Assembly: GCA_025267735.1 (NCBI GenBank)
Contig: CM046301.1
Coordinates: 11,406,190-11,470,189 of the forward strand
Length of the DNA stretch: 64,000 nt
Reading direction: 5' to 3'
Source of the DNA: Mactra quadrangularis
Lineage: Eukaryota; Mollusca; Bivalvia; Venerida; Mactridae
The translations under genes and the position numbers were made by a program. Each line of letters opens with the position of its first letter. Position 1 is the stretch's first letter. Below, in pieces: positions 25,221-37,406 of this stretch. Below the pieces are notes generated by a model. It did no database searches and was not told where the DNA came from. It saw nothing but the letters and a program-made list of their open reading frames with translations.

Positions 25221-25337
25221 TTTTAGACTTCCCGCGATATTTCGTCCATAACCGGTGTGAGTTTTATTCGCTTCTCATGAAAATTAAACATTGATCAACC
25301 TCAATAGGCGTACGAAAGCTGTCAATGTTTTTTAAGG
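25221..25337. promoter_or_regulatory. Bidirectional POLE2/FIBP promoter region
   Basis: The POLE2 ATG ends this interval on one side and the probable donor of the FIBP leader exon on the other, so both transcripts should start within about 120 bp. It contains CTTCCCGCG at 25228-25236 (GCGGGAA on the POLE2 strand), close to the E2F consensus TTSSCGC. E2F control of replication genes such as POLE2 is established in animals. No TATA box was seen. The E2F-like site is only 8 nt upstream of the POLE2 ATG, so it may lie in the leader. Confidence 0.6.
25250..25337 (+). other. FIBP: Probable FIBP 5' UTR exon (non-coding)
   Basis: The first FIBP coding exon is preceded by a clear acceptor (TTTTATTATTTCAG ending at 26694) and 37 nt of leader, so an upstream leader exon must exist. 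The best donor nearby is TTTAAGG then GTATGT, ending the exon at 25337. The transcription start is not defined and 25250 is approximate. A five-codon upstream ORF starts at 25277. Confidence 0.4.
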
Positions 25338-26731
25338 GTATGTTTTTGCTATTTATTCTTGACCTTTATCATTCTTATGTTTTCTCATTAATGTAATAAG
25401 TTTTCTGTGAGTCGTATTCAGTATTTGAACCATTTTGATTGATAATTATGTAAATCTTTGAAAGATTTGTCAAAGTTTGATCATGGTCTCAAAAGCGCTT
25501 ATTAAATTTTGTGAGGAATACTCACTGTTGAAATATTCACTATTGATTATCAATGTTGATGTAAATATTTAATATTAACTGATTGTTAGAACAATTAATG
25601 TGTCAATAATCAACACATTTGTTGCTGTCGCTATCAGACCTTAGATGACTACATTGATAGTCAGTGTCTACTGGTTTAATCATGCTGTGTCAACTACTGT
25701 TGATGCCTTAGCATGCTTAGCCCTTTAGCCACAAGGGGGCTAGTGAAAATTGATTTGGGCTAGTTAAACTTATATATTTCGTATGCTCTGACAGAGCTTT
25801 TCATTAAAGTTTGTCTAAGATATATTTGGGTTCCGGCAACTTGTTACTGCTAGTAACCATTTGGATTTGGCAAGTAAAACATACAGCTGGTTGTCTTACC
25901 GGACAGTCTCGTTAGAAATTAAATATCGAGCTCTGTAAGGCTAGATCATAATTGGGCCCATTACTTATAATTCATATTAAATCTGGCTTGTGCTCAAGAA
26001 AAATTAAGGCAAAGACTACAACATGAAACTTGATCTGGTTTCATCATTCTCTCTTATTTATAAATCTAGTGATTGTATGTTAAAAATCTAGTCACAATGC
26101 ATGTTTTCATCCCTGTTGTAACGCTCAGTCCAATAAGTGTTTGTAAAATAATTGCCGAAGCAGAAAAGTGTTTGTTCTAGACTAATTATTTTTGGCAGAC
26201 TGACTAAGCCCTTGGCATGGGCTTATCAGTGCCTTTGACTTTTACACTTGGCTTGATGGAGAACACAATGATTATGATGGCATTTATTAAGTTTACTGAA
26301 CCAAAAATACTGTTAGGGATATGATAAAACATGAAGTCCAATATAATGTTTCATCATATCATTTTGTAGCATTAAATTAATAATTCAACAATAAATAATG
26401 ATTTGTGATTAAATATGTAAAATGGTGGCTGCATAACGATAGTGGACCATTGGACCACTAACATTCTGAAAGTCACTGGACCAAGCTCAATTTTGATGCA
26501 CTCGGTCCACGGTCCAACGGCTAAATTCGACGACTGATTGCTGCATAAGGATATAAAGGTGCAATGCTTCTGTACGAAAATTCATTTTAAATATCCGGTA
26601 AAGGGGTCTGCTTTTGCAGTAATAAAGTTAAATACTAGATTATTTACTATCATGATATCTATAGTGTTTCATTATAAATATTTTATTATTTCAGATCTAC
26701 TGTAAGACTGATTCTCCTGCTACCAACTTAG

Positions 26732-29700
26732 ATGAGTTTTGTTGATGTTTTTGTAGGAAACTACATTATTACAGACTTTGAGCTGTATCAACTATGGCTT
26801 GATGGGCTCTCTGGTAGTTATTACTTATTAGCTCAACTTTTCAAAGAAATGGAGAGCTCTCCTACTAGCCCTAGCATCGGCGTCTGCATCTGTGTCCATA
26901 TTTCTGATTAAAGTTTTTGTGCAGTAAAATATTTTTTACTATAACTTTTTCTTAAGGTATCAACTTCAAACTTTAAATATATGTCCCTTATTATTAACCA
27001 CATCTCATGTGACAAGGATTTTAACTCCAAATACATTTTTTCAGAATTATCTTCCTGTGAACTTAGAATTTTCTTCAAAAAAAAAATGTTTGTTTTTACT
27101 ATAACTTTTTCTTAAGGTATCAACTTCAAACTTTAAATATATGTTCCTTATTATCAACCACAACTCATGAGACAAGGTTCATAAGGCCAAGTACATTTTT
27201 TTCAAAATTATCTCCCCTTGAACTTAAAATTTTTGTTAACAAATATTTGTTTTTTAGTTTTACTGCAACTGTTTTATTTCTGTAGGTATCAATTTCAAAC
27301 TTTAAATATGTTCCGTATTATTAACCACATCTCTTGTGACAAGGTTCATAACTCCAAATATTTTTCCCTCAGAATTGTCTCCTGTGAACTTAAAATTTCT
27401 TTAAAAAAACAACATTTTTTTCTTTAAAAAAACATGTTCTTACCTTAACTTCTTTATTTCTTAAGGTATCATTTTGAAATATATATGTTCCTTATCATCG
27501 ACCACATCTCATGTGACGAATACTTACTTAGTCGAGCATGCTGTCTCTACTGACAGCTCTTGTTTTTAATTGTTCTTAGCAGGGCTGTATACATATACTG
27601 TGTATGTTTAAATCATTTATGTGTTATATTTGTCAGCAAGCAGGTCATGTTTTTTTCTGAGAGGCCATTACCCAGGGAATGTGTGATGTTGCATAACCGT
27701 AAGTCAATTAGTGATGAAAAAAGAGCATCTTGAAATAGCCCTATTGTGTACATTAGAAAAAAAATATCCATGTCTTGACTGGTAATAATAATAATAATGA
27801 TAATAATAATAATAATAATGATGATGACTTTATTTACAGAGGTGACACAGTTAGGCCTAGTCCAAGCCCAACCTTTCCTGTTAGCCTCCAGTTAAGGGTT
27901 AATTTAACTGCTGAAAAATCATATGTTAACTCTCTATTTATAACATAATGTTTCAGTAAATGAATGTTGCTCTGTGTTACAACAGAGAGGAGTTCTCCAA
28001 TCAACTGGTGCTAGATATGAAGAACTCATCAGTGACACCAAAGATAGTTTTAGATTATTTGCAAGTCTTGAACAACTGCTCAAATGGCCCAACAAGTTCT
28101 CAGAGCAACACTTATACCAGATTGATCCTGTTAATCAACAAACACTGATTGAGAAGTAAGTATACATGTACAATTCCTCTTTAATGATTATCAACTATTT
28201 TAACTTCTACAATTAAAAACTGCTTATTGTTTGTACTGGCATATACTGAGAATACCAGTAATAGACTTCATCTGAAATTCAAATTTACAGGTTTTCTCCT
28301 GTGATATAAACATGTTTAGTTAATACATTAAAAATATGTGTGCATAGAACTGTAAGGCTTGTGAGCTTAATGCTGTATCTTGTGGTTTTAGCAATAATTT
28401 GTAAAAAGTCTTGTTTGTAATATGTGATCATGGGTGGTAAAACCAGATATATAGAGTTTCAGATTACATCTATAGATAATAATTGTGTGAATCACTGATT
28501 TTTATATACAATGTGTAATCACAATCACATTATTTTTTATATAAAGGGAGGTAATAAGTTTTTCAAAAAGAAAAATGTTAAACATACATGATGATTGTTT
28601 TAAAAGCTTTATGGATCTCTTGCAGATTTAGTTTAAATGTTTAAATGATGGTTTGAGCTGTGAGGCAATATTGTAGGCTCCAGGAAGGCCATTGTAACTG
28701 AACCTACTGTGATTGACATAAGATCAACTGTGTCTTCCATATAATAAGAAAATAAATTTACTAATAGTAATAATATAGAATAACCTCTTCCATTTACTAA
28801 GTTGTTTTGCCTATGTTTTTAGGTATTATCAATTTGATGATGTAGTTATACGGGAAATTCTAGGACGTAAATTATCAACAAAGAATAGAAATAACCTAGA
28901 TGATGTCAGTGAAAGAACTAAGATTCCTCTAAGAAGTGTTTGTAGACAGGTTAGTACATTTTTCAGAGTGTTGTATGAAGCAATAAGTGATTGATTATTC
29001 CAGTGCCACATATACAAAAATGTATTACAAAATGTACAGTGATTTTTTCCGGCCATTTTGAGGCTGAAATTCGGCCCCATTCCCCTTCCAAAAAAGTATA
29101 TATTGTCCCATTATTGTCACAAAATTCCACTGTCTTCAAAATTTTTGAGGTAAGGAATACATTTTTGATGTTTTTATAGCTTATAGAGCTCGCTGATGTA
29201 GATATTGGTTCAATTGTAGAAATTTTCAGACAAAAAGACAGAAATATTCCTTAAAAATATAACTGTTAGTATATGTTATCTAAAAAATTAAAATATTGAA
29301 ATATAAAAAAGTTATCCTGTAATTTAATGTATGTTGCTATTTTCACCTTAAAAAGGGCCCACAACCTTTCTCCTTCATGTGTAAATAAATACTGATGGTC
29401 TTGCATTTAAATTTTCAATTAAACATTAAGAAAATATTGTGTTTCTGTAAGTCAATCTTACTGATGTACACTAGTTGGGGAAATGATCTCACGTCAGCAG
29501 CTTAGTCTTCTCAGGTTAGAAGCCTTCACACTGAAGGAAATGATTGTTATGCCTGAAAACATGCATTTGGACATGAAAAACTTACTTTGTAGTTAAGAAT
29601 AAACTATCTCTCTTTTTCAGTTTGATAATGTAAAGAGAGTGTTCAAGACTGTTGAAGAAATGCCAGGATCATTAGAGAGAAATATTCAAACACATTTCTG

Positions 29701-32700
29701 TATAATGTCAGTTGATCTCGCAAAGTAAGTTTCTAGTACTGTGAGCACACTGTCTAATCTTTGATAACAGCATGGTATGGCAACTTATTCTTATACATGA
29801 ATTCATTTATGAGGACCAATTAAAATTTCTAATACAGATATCAATTTTATTTTTTAACTCAGAAATTTGCTAGTACTCATTTTTTAAAGAGTAACTGGTT
29901 ATTTTTTTATTTTCTTTCTATTTTCTTTGTTACTTTTCAAGTTTACATAAGTCTTACCCATAAATTAAAATAATATTTCTATGACCAAAATTAATTAGTG
30001 GTTGTCAGAATTAAAATGTGATTGTCTCTGTCAATCAGACACCACTAATTTCACTCTGTACTAGCAGAACCTAACTGATTAAATGTTTTACCCATATCAA
30101 TCCAAATTGATGATTATATTACTGTAGTTACTGATGTACATATTAATTTTTCATAAATTTCATAATTCCAAAAATTGGAGTTTGTTTTCTTTATCAACAC
30201 AATTTTTTTTCCAGGAAATACTCGGCTATTGTATTTATGGCTAATCACAGATTTGAAACTGGAAAGAAACGATTATGTCATTTAACATTTGATGATTTTA
30301 TGTTTTGTACTGAACATATGATTGTTAATTGGTCATATAGTGCTGCTGGTAATAAACTTGTTAATTTGCTTTTTGTTAACTATATTAAGTACTTTGATAA
30401 AACAACTATCTTGCTATTGATCTGAACCCCTTAAATGTTTTCTTTCTTGATATTGTTTGACTAGCAAACAGTATAATGGTAATTTATCAAATTGTGTCTA
30501 TTTAGACTCAGTACTGACTACCCTGCCACATGTCACATAGCCGGCTGCATATAGATGTACATTTACCACTCGGGTTCCAACAGTACAACACAGTTCGGTT
30601 AACAAGTATATCAAAATGCCATGAATCGTAAGATAGCCAAACATACTTACATCTATAGTCTAGGGTACCTAAGGATAAGGCTTATGTCCAGCGTGGACCC
30701 GAGATTCTAACTAAGACCTCACCAGGCATTGGCTCCACTGAGCACAGATCACAGGGACCCAATATCTTTTATACAGTTGAGTTGACAGCTCAACACCTTT
30801 CCAGATCAATCATATGTTTGCGGAAGTTCACATATTTCAAATCATGTATAATCTGTCGAGTAATTGCATACATAATATGCACTTAACTTGACAGATTACA
30901 TGACACACAGGGAGAATACATCTTCTTATAAATATGTAATAAGAGGATATCAACTTAAATATTGATATTTACTGACGATAATGTAAAACCTCTAGAGCCA
31001 ACTTCAAAATTGGTTGATAAAATACATTAATATATTTTATCTTGATTGTACATGTATAACTTGCAGTTATCACCTTAACCCACTAGCCTGGGACTTGTGA
31101 AAATTGATTCAGGCTTGTGAAAATTACTTATTTAAAATAGTTGGGATAGTTGATAGTCTGGCCAAATATTATTAAACTTTATATATCAGGCTTGTGCTGA
31201 AGAACATTTACGGTGATGACTGCACTTGTGAGTTGAGACTCATCTAATTTTAAGAACTTCTAGTTTTTGCATTCTTGACTTAAGTAAAGTTGCATAGATA
31301 ATACATTTATATTTATATTTTCAAGAATGTGATAATCATGAAGATATGGACGTAGATTTAGATAGAATGTTTCTACAAGATCTTAGAGATTTAAAAATAT
31401 TAACAGAGAAAGAACATTTAGATGAACAAAAAACGTAAGTTAACATATAGTCAAAAGTTTATACTCTTCATTCTATACATGAGCAAGTACCTTTAACAAC
31501 AAGTTGGTGCTGGCCATATTTCACAGTTACAGGGGCCAGGAAATTCGCCAAATCCAATCAGTCCAAACAGAGTCAAATCAGGTTGAGTTCAAAATGATAA
31601 TATGCTGTCTGGGCCCCTTAACTTAAGTAGGAATAATTCTTTGTTGTAGCTCTACTTTCTTGCTAAAAATGTTGTTGATCAGTCGCTGTCAAGTTTTTTT
31701 TCTAGATTTGTTCCACTGAAGAAAATCTAAGTGTTCTAAGTTTATTCAAAGTGCATCAAATGCATAAATACAATTTAAGACAAAATGGGTTCAAAATTTA
31801 GATGGAGATGCTACTATATGTATTGGAGAAAAATTACACTACCCAAAATTCCCAAATATTTTGCAATTAGCTTTTATAATAATACAACACTATTTCTTCT
31901 CATCATTTCAGTTGTTTGATGAATACATTGAAAACAACCCTGACAAGAAAGAAGATAAATGTAATTGATGAAAACTTTAAGGTATGTTCAATTATTAATG
32001 TATGAGGACAAATTAAAAAAGTCAAACTGAGTTGTCTCCCTTACACTGTGTTATACATTGAATTGTTCAAAGTACTTCCATCATATACACAACTTTGCTA
32101 TCTGAAATGAATTGTTATTTATTTCAGAACTTTGTACTTGATATCTTAGTCATACTTTAAACAATGATTATATATATATACTCTTTATTTCCTCCCTATG
32201 GTGATTTATACATAGACATAGAATTATACATTTATGATATGATATTATAGTGAACATACATATTAGGTACAAATAATGTGACTAACATATACATAACTAA
32301 TAGTAAGGTTAGACATATACAAAATTGACGAAATAATATGAAATAGGATGTTATTCAACGCAGTAATGTTTCAGAGCACCAGTTATATGACCTATACAAT
32401 GTGTTGCTACGGCGTTAAACCCAACAAAAACAAACAAACAAAGAGGTTTTGCAGGTTACTGATATTCTATGTGTCTTATAACATGATGTTTTCTATATTT
32501 TAGAATCTATCTAAAGCTATCATATCTATTGCTTATGGTTTAAATCACAGTAAAGAGGTTAGAAATTATTTTGCCGATGTAATGGAAAAGGTGAGAAAAT
32601 ATTTATGTTTTAACAGAAATTTCATTAATATAAGATCTTATGTACACTACCATTTTACAATCTGATAGTTTCACTTTTATATTTCTTGTTTGATCAGTGA

Positions 32701-34283
32701 AGCAACCTGGGCCAATAGCGCAGTTGGTAGCTTGCCCGGATTTGGAATCTCGTGCCCAAGGGGGTGCGGGTTCCAATCCCACCCGGGGAGCTTATACCCT
32801 TCCATGAAAATTTGACAATAATGTCGATTTTCCTCCATTGATTAGATATTATGGAGAAGTTTCCGGCCTTGTGGAAGGGTAGGTGAGTACTGGTTATAGA
32901 CAATGGTCCAGGAAAGCTAGGTTATGTGCGCTGGACGCTGTAAAATGACCTAAATTGTGTTGACACGGCGTTAACTCCAATAAATAAAATAAAAAATATG
33001 ATCAGTGAAGCTATTTTAGTTTAACCTAACTGAAATGGTGATTTTGCTTACACTTGCATGTTTCTTGTCAATTTTTTTTTACATGTAAGCCTGTAAGGTA
33101 TGGTGTCACTTTCAATTTCAATTCTCATTAGGAAATTAGTTTGTGATGTTACTTTGTAAAAAAGGATTTCAACTGAACATGAACAGTTAACTAAAACATT
33201 CAGATTTGTTTTTGTGAAAGTGTAATGGAGTGTTACTTAGTATATGTATATCAACATGTATAAAAAGTAGGGCTGTGGCGAGTATCCGAGTACTCGGATA
33301 TTCGGGATTTCGACAAGAAAATCGAGTACGAATATTCGTCACGTCCGAAATCGTCGAATCGCGATCATGTTTTGTAAAACTATGAAAGAACATTTTCAGC
33401 TTAATTACAACTGAAAACGATTAGTCAGATCGGATCGCCACTTGTTCAACGATCAGTAGCCCTAATAAAAAGTATTCTCATTTCTTTTAATCAAATTTTT
33501 TCTTCAATTTGATTCACACAGTTAAATGTGATTATAAATTAAAAATATTCTCTGATATAGCTTTATACACTATGAACTCTGGTGATTTATTGTTTGTAAC
33601 ATTATCGTTCTATGTATTTCAGATTATTGAACCATTTATAACTTCACAAATGACATATGATGATATTAGATTATTTTTAAGTGCATACAAAGAAGCTGGA
33701 TTAAGATTAAATGCCTTCAGGTAATGTTGACAATCATTGTCTTTGTTTTACATTTATGTTCAGTTATGTGATACTATTAGATTATTCACACATCAAGTGG
33801 TGTTTTAAATGATACTTAAGCAAAATTTAGCTAACTTTTCAATGAACACCAGTCCAATTTTTGCATAGCTTGTGCTATTTCACCTAGGAAATGGGTCACA
33901 GGTCAGTTTGCACAAACTATTATTGCTTGGTAGCTATTGGTTTAGATAATCATGATTACCTCGATTTTTCTGTATGTTTGTATCTACAATGTGAACTTAT
34001 TATGCTGTCTTTGTCAGTTTTCTAAACCACCAGAAATTTCTTTTTTATCCAGTCTATTTTAGAATATTAGTGGTTTGACGGCCCTCAAATATTTACAGTC
34101 ACTACTAAATAATCTCAATAAAACTAATCTTACGAATAAATGATTAACCAATAAAATGCTTTCACTAAACATAATGTGTTACACTTGTGTTATATTTGCA
34201 GGTCTATACCAAGTTTGGTTACAGTATGGGAAAGATATATGAATACATTTATAATATGTTGTCTAAGAATGTATCGTACGTAA
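26732..34283 (+). CDS. FIBP: Acidic FGF intracellular-binding protein, 10 coding exons
   Basis: FIBP is a conserved intracellular protein known to bind acidic FGF in mammals; it is helical and has no catalytic role that I can infer. Exons: 26732-26813, 27957-28155, 28823-28949, 29621-29724, 30215-30348, 31326-31434, 31912-31981, 32504-32590, 33623-33720, 34202-34283. They total 1092 nt, 363 residues plus stop; human isoforms are about 357-364. All junctions keep phase with GT-AG ends. Landmarks in order: [123 protein letters not shown]. The start is supported by the N-terminal match to the human protein and by the leader-exon acceptor just upstream. Intron 1 carries an inverted copy of the 0.9-kb tandem-core element, and later introns carry a SINE and a hAT-like element. 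Confidence 0.97.
26828..27563. mobile_element. Same tandem-core element, inverted copy, in FIBP intron 1
   Basis: It runs in the opposite orientation: TTAGCTCAACTT with GGAGAGCTCTCC near its start, core units containing CACATCTCATGTGACAAGG, and the end hairpin GCTGTCTCTACTGACAGC followed by TCTTGTT. It begins 14 bp after the donor of FIBP coding exon 1. Confidence 0.82.
27783..27826. repeat. AAT/GAT microsatellite
   Basis: A run of AAT units interrupted by ATG/GAT units in FIBP intron 1, followed by TTTATTTACAGAGGTGAC. Confidence 0.85.
32382..32443 (+). mobile_element. SINE family B tail fragment
   Basis: ATGACCTATACAATGTG, then TTGCTACGGCGTTAAACCC and an ACAAACAAACAAAG tail match the 3' end of the family B SINE. 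It lies in FIBP intron 7, about 260 bp before the full-length family A SINE. Confidence 0.65.
32704..32998 (+). mobile_element. Full-length tRNA-derived SINE (family A) in FIBP intron 8
   Basis: The head looks like a tRNA pol III promoter: A-box-like TAGCGCAGTTGGTAGC and B-box-like GGTTCCAATCCC. The body contains TTCCGGCCTTGTGGAAG and the tail CACGGCGTTAACTCC followed by AAATAAAATAAAA. Exact 13-bp target-site duplications TGATCAGTGAAGC flank it (32691-32703 and 32999-33011). The intact duplication and low divergence suggest a recent insertion. Confidence 0.9.
33268..33464. mobile_element. hAT-like non-autonomous element (197 bp) in FIBP intron 8
   Basis: TAGGGCTGTGGCGAGTATCC to ATCAGTAGCCCTA, flanked by the exact 8-bp duplication ATAAAAAG (33260-33267 and 33465-33472). 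Its ends match the 462-bp copy at 7176, from which it lacks about 265 internal bases. Confidence 0.9.
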
Positions 34284-34636
34284 CACAGAAAGATAACATT
34301 GCTCATAAATCATGATAGACATAGATGATTTATATGACCAGTCTTTATAGATCTGAGCTGTGTCTTGTGATATACGGGCATGTGGAACAGTTTCTCTCTC
34401 TTTTTTTTTAATTTTCAATGTCTGAAAAATAGATAAAATTAATTGTGTTTAACCTGGAAATATTTGTGAGTTAACTCTACATATAGGTCTAGAAATGTTT
34501 CAGTTGTTGCCTTACATTTTCTCAAGCATTAGCTTGATTTACTTTGCTGTATTGTAAAAAGCATTATTTTTTTCAAGTTAGCTTATATCTCTGCCATTTA
34601 TTGTCAGATCTTTATAAAACGTCATACAATGATAAC

Positions 34637-35073
34637 GGGCATGTTCCGCAAGGGGATCGCTAGCTAGCGCTTTGTAGCGATTTCCTACGGAACCGTACGG
34701 TTTGCTACGATCCAGCAAATTCAATCCCAAGCTAGCGATACGTAGCAAGTTTTTTTTTCTTGCTAGCCATATCATTCGGAACGTTTCTGCTTTTTCCAAA
34801 ATGGCTGCCTCATGTGGGAATGTGTTTCTTTTTCTAGAATACTGATATATATTTCTTTTGATGCATATATTTCGTCAAAGCGGTTAAATAGAATATTCAT
34901 GGTGATGATTGATTTGAATGTTTTTTTTATTTGTTGCAATTCGGAACTTTTTGTTATAGAAAGTCACCATCTTGGATTTACTAGCTAAAACCAAACCGTT
35001 CCGTAGACCTTTTGTGCTACAATAAATCGCTTTCAAAAAGTGCTAGCTAGCGATCGCCATGCGGAACGTGCCC
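34637..35073. mobile_element. MITE with palindromic terminal repeats (437 bp)
   Basis: The left end is GGGCATGTTCCGC and the right end is GCGGAACGTGCCC. The inverted repeats extend about 40 bp and contain the self-complementary GATCGCTAGCTAGCG. AAC flanks both sides, a possible 3-bp duplication, so PIF/Harbinger is the best guess. No coding content; the ORF at 34578-34799 is a shadow. Confidence 0.8.
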
Positions 35074-35829
35074 AACATACCATGTAATGAACAGAATTAG
35101 ACAGTAACCACTACTCTACCTGGCTTTATTATGGATAATTTCCCTTTGTAATTTTTGTGTTAAAGATTTTCAATCCGGCTTTAATGTGGTTTCCTCATTA
35201 CATTTCTTGTTTTATGGTATTTGATTTTATTTAGAACTAACTGCAAGGTTGTCCTTCAGTTAAAGTGTGACACATATTGTATACTTTAATTCTGAAGAAT
35301 GCAAATTTTAGGCAACTTTAATGTTATTCTTTGTACCGGTAGTTTGATTGTTACATATCGTCCATCAAAACCAAATTCACATGACACGGCTCAATTATTA
35401 TGGTACTTAATTTAACATGTAAACGTATAGTGCTTTTATGCCATTTATATAATCATGAAACCATTTTTATATTTACTACATGTTATATGTATGCTATTAT
35501 AAATGGATGTGTATATTCAGACTTGTTGTTATTTGTGTGTTGTCTAATGTCAAGCTCAGTTTAGATTTAGTTGATCTCATTTTTGTGAAATTTCCATAGG
35601 CATATTCTTTTGGTTATTTTATTTGGAGCTTATAGGAATGAATTAATTCTAATATGTTACTTATAAGATGCATCTTTTTTATTTTATTTTTGGTTGTACT
35701 ACATAGAATGGGTCCATACAAACTTAGTCATCACCTAAAACATTTCTTATGCACTATCCCAGCTTATTATTATATATAGTAAAAAATTGTCGACTAGTCC
35801 ATCTATATGAAATAATTAATATACACTAC

Positions 35830-35903
35830 GAGGGTTGCCTGCAAGACTGTAGTAACTTGCTCTTTAACCTAATGTACTTAGTACAGTCTTGCGGGTAACC
35901 CTC
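35830..35903. repeat. 22-bp inverted repeat in the FIBP 3' intron
   Basis: GAGGGTTGCCTGCAAGACTG at the left is mirrored by CAGTCTTGCGGGTAACCCTC at the right, with a loop of about 30 nt. It may be a tiny MITE or a transcribed hairpin. Confidence 0.7.
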
Positions 35904-36122
35904 CACTGACTGTCTAGCTCTAGATAACCAGTTTTTATTAGTCTTAAACTTAGCACAAGTGAATCAAGGTGGAGAATGTACCTTTAAGACACTTAGTGCA
36001 ACCAGTCACTTATTGTAACCTGACTCCCTTTTCTCAAGTATTTAATAATTCTGTAGATTGGTAAAATATTCTCAGGTTATTGTTTCTTTGAATTATATAT
36101 AAAAAGAAAGGTTTATTCTTAT

Positions 36123-36473
36123 CAGGGATTGAATTTAACAAAAACTTGGACTCGCAAAATTTTGCAAAATGAAAAAAAATCACTCACTTTTTTTCACCAA
36201 ATGTTTATAGCATAGATAGTAACTATTTGTATATGCAATATGAAAGCAATTGGGTACTATACTTTACTACAGATAGAACAAGTGTGTTACTGTGGAACAA
36301 GCAAAGAATATCAAATATGTTTTTACAGTAAATCTTTAATTATATTATACCATTGATCTATCTGGCCGTTTCAATGCTGATGTACAGCCTCAATAAGACA
36401 GTTATATTTTTGCGGTGCAATTTTCAAAATCCACATGCATTTTGCGAGAATGCGAGCTTAAATTAGAGCCCTG
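36123..36473. mobile_element. hAT-like element (351 bp) upstream of the alternative FIBP exon
   Basis: Ends are CAGGGATTGAATTTAA and TTAAATTAGAGCCCTG, imperfect inverted repeats starting CAGGG. Flanks ATTCTTAT and ATTCTAAT agree at 7 of 8 positions. Confidence 0.75.
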
Positions 36474-36579
36474 ATTCTAATTCATTATTAGTTGCTCACC
36501 GTTTTTTATTTGGTCAGTATTAATTTGTACTAACTAATTTTATATGCACTTGTATTGTTTTTATGCTGTTTTTCTGTAG

Positions 36580-36625
36580 GCACCATGGACATAATGAGGA
36601 ACTTTTGTCAGTTATCTTTTCTTGA
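36580..36625 (+). CDS. FIBP: Possible alternative last exon of FIBP
   Basis: Exon 10 can end at 34279, because AC|GTAACA overlaps the normal stop as a splice donor. Joined to the acceptor TTTTTCTGTAG at 36579, the reading continues in frame as T-HHGHNEELLSVIFS and stops at 36623-36625. This would give a 377-residue protein. AATAAA signals follow at 36709 and 38234. The exon has no counterpart in the human protein that I remember, so it may be lineage-specific or chance. Confidence 0.4.
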
Positions 36626-36708
36626 TAAAATCTGAAGCAATCCAAATGGTATGTAGTTCCTATCAGTTGGAATCCTCAAATTTTATCATTGAATTCCTAT
36701 GTAAGAGC

Positions 36709-36714
36709 AATAAA
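36709..36714 (+). terminator. AATAAA poly(A) signal downstream of FIBP
   Basis: The sequence reads GAGCAATAAAATC about 85 nt past the stop of the possible alternative FIBP exon. A second AATAAA lies at 38234-38239 (GAAAAATAAATATG) and could end a longer 3' UTR. Confidence 0.4.
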
Positions 36715-37406
36715 ATCTAAAACCTTTCTTGTAAATTAATATATTAACAGGGGTGATAAAATTTAGATAGTTCTTCAACAAAATAATTCATAGCTTAATT
36801 TTTAAACAAATTAAATGATAAAATGATTTACACAAAAAGTTATTCAAATTAATTGTGGCTAATTGACATTGAAATGTGATGGTAAAATCCAAGTAATCCA
36901 ACTAATTAAGAGTATACAAGGAAAATAACGGAAGTAACCTTCATGATTCTAATACTTATTAAAGTACTTTGGTATATAAGATCAATAAAAATAGATGGCT
37001 GTATTTACTGGTATGTACCGCAGCAGGGTAAACTAAATGTATGCACCTCTGAAAGTTGAAAAAAAATGAACAATACAGTGTTTGCAATATATTTTATATT
37101 TGACAGGAATTGTGTACTTTTTAATCAGTGTTGTAATTCAGAGATGTAATTCTTCTGGCAAGTCATTGTAAATCACTAATATTCATTAAAATGTGTTAAT
37201 TCTCATGAATATCAATTTCAAAAATGCTTAACACTTTACTGGTTTTGATGTGCCTCCCTCGCTAGAAAGGTCTTCTTTGATGGGGAAGGTGCTGGCAAAT
37301 AAAGTCATTTTTAGTGCTTAAGTGCTTTCAGTGCTTTTGTTTTTTAATTATTTACCATGGCAGGCTTGAATGGTAGCTGTGGTGAATGTATTTTCACCTT
37401 AAAAAT

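Noticed and set aside
32704..32800. tRNA gene
   Set aside because: A and B boxes are present but the sequence does not fold as a complete cloverleaf and continues into a SINE body; the same applies at 57813, 59535, 23753 and 63740-63811.
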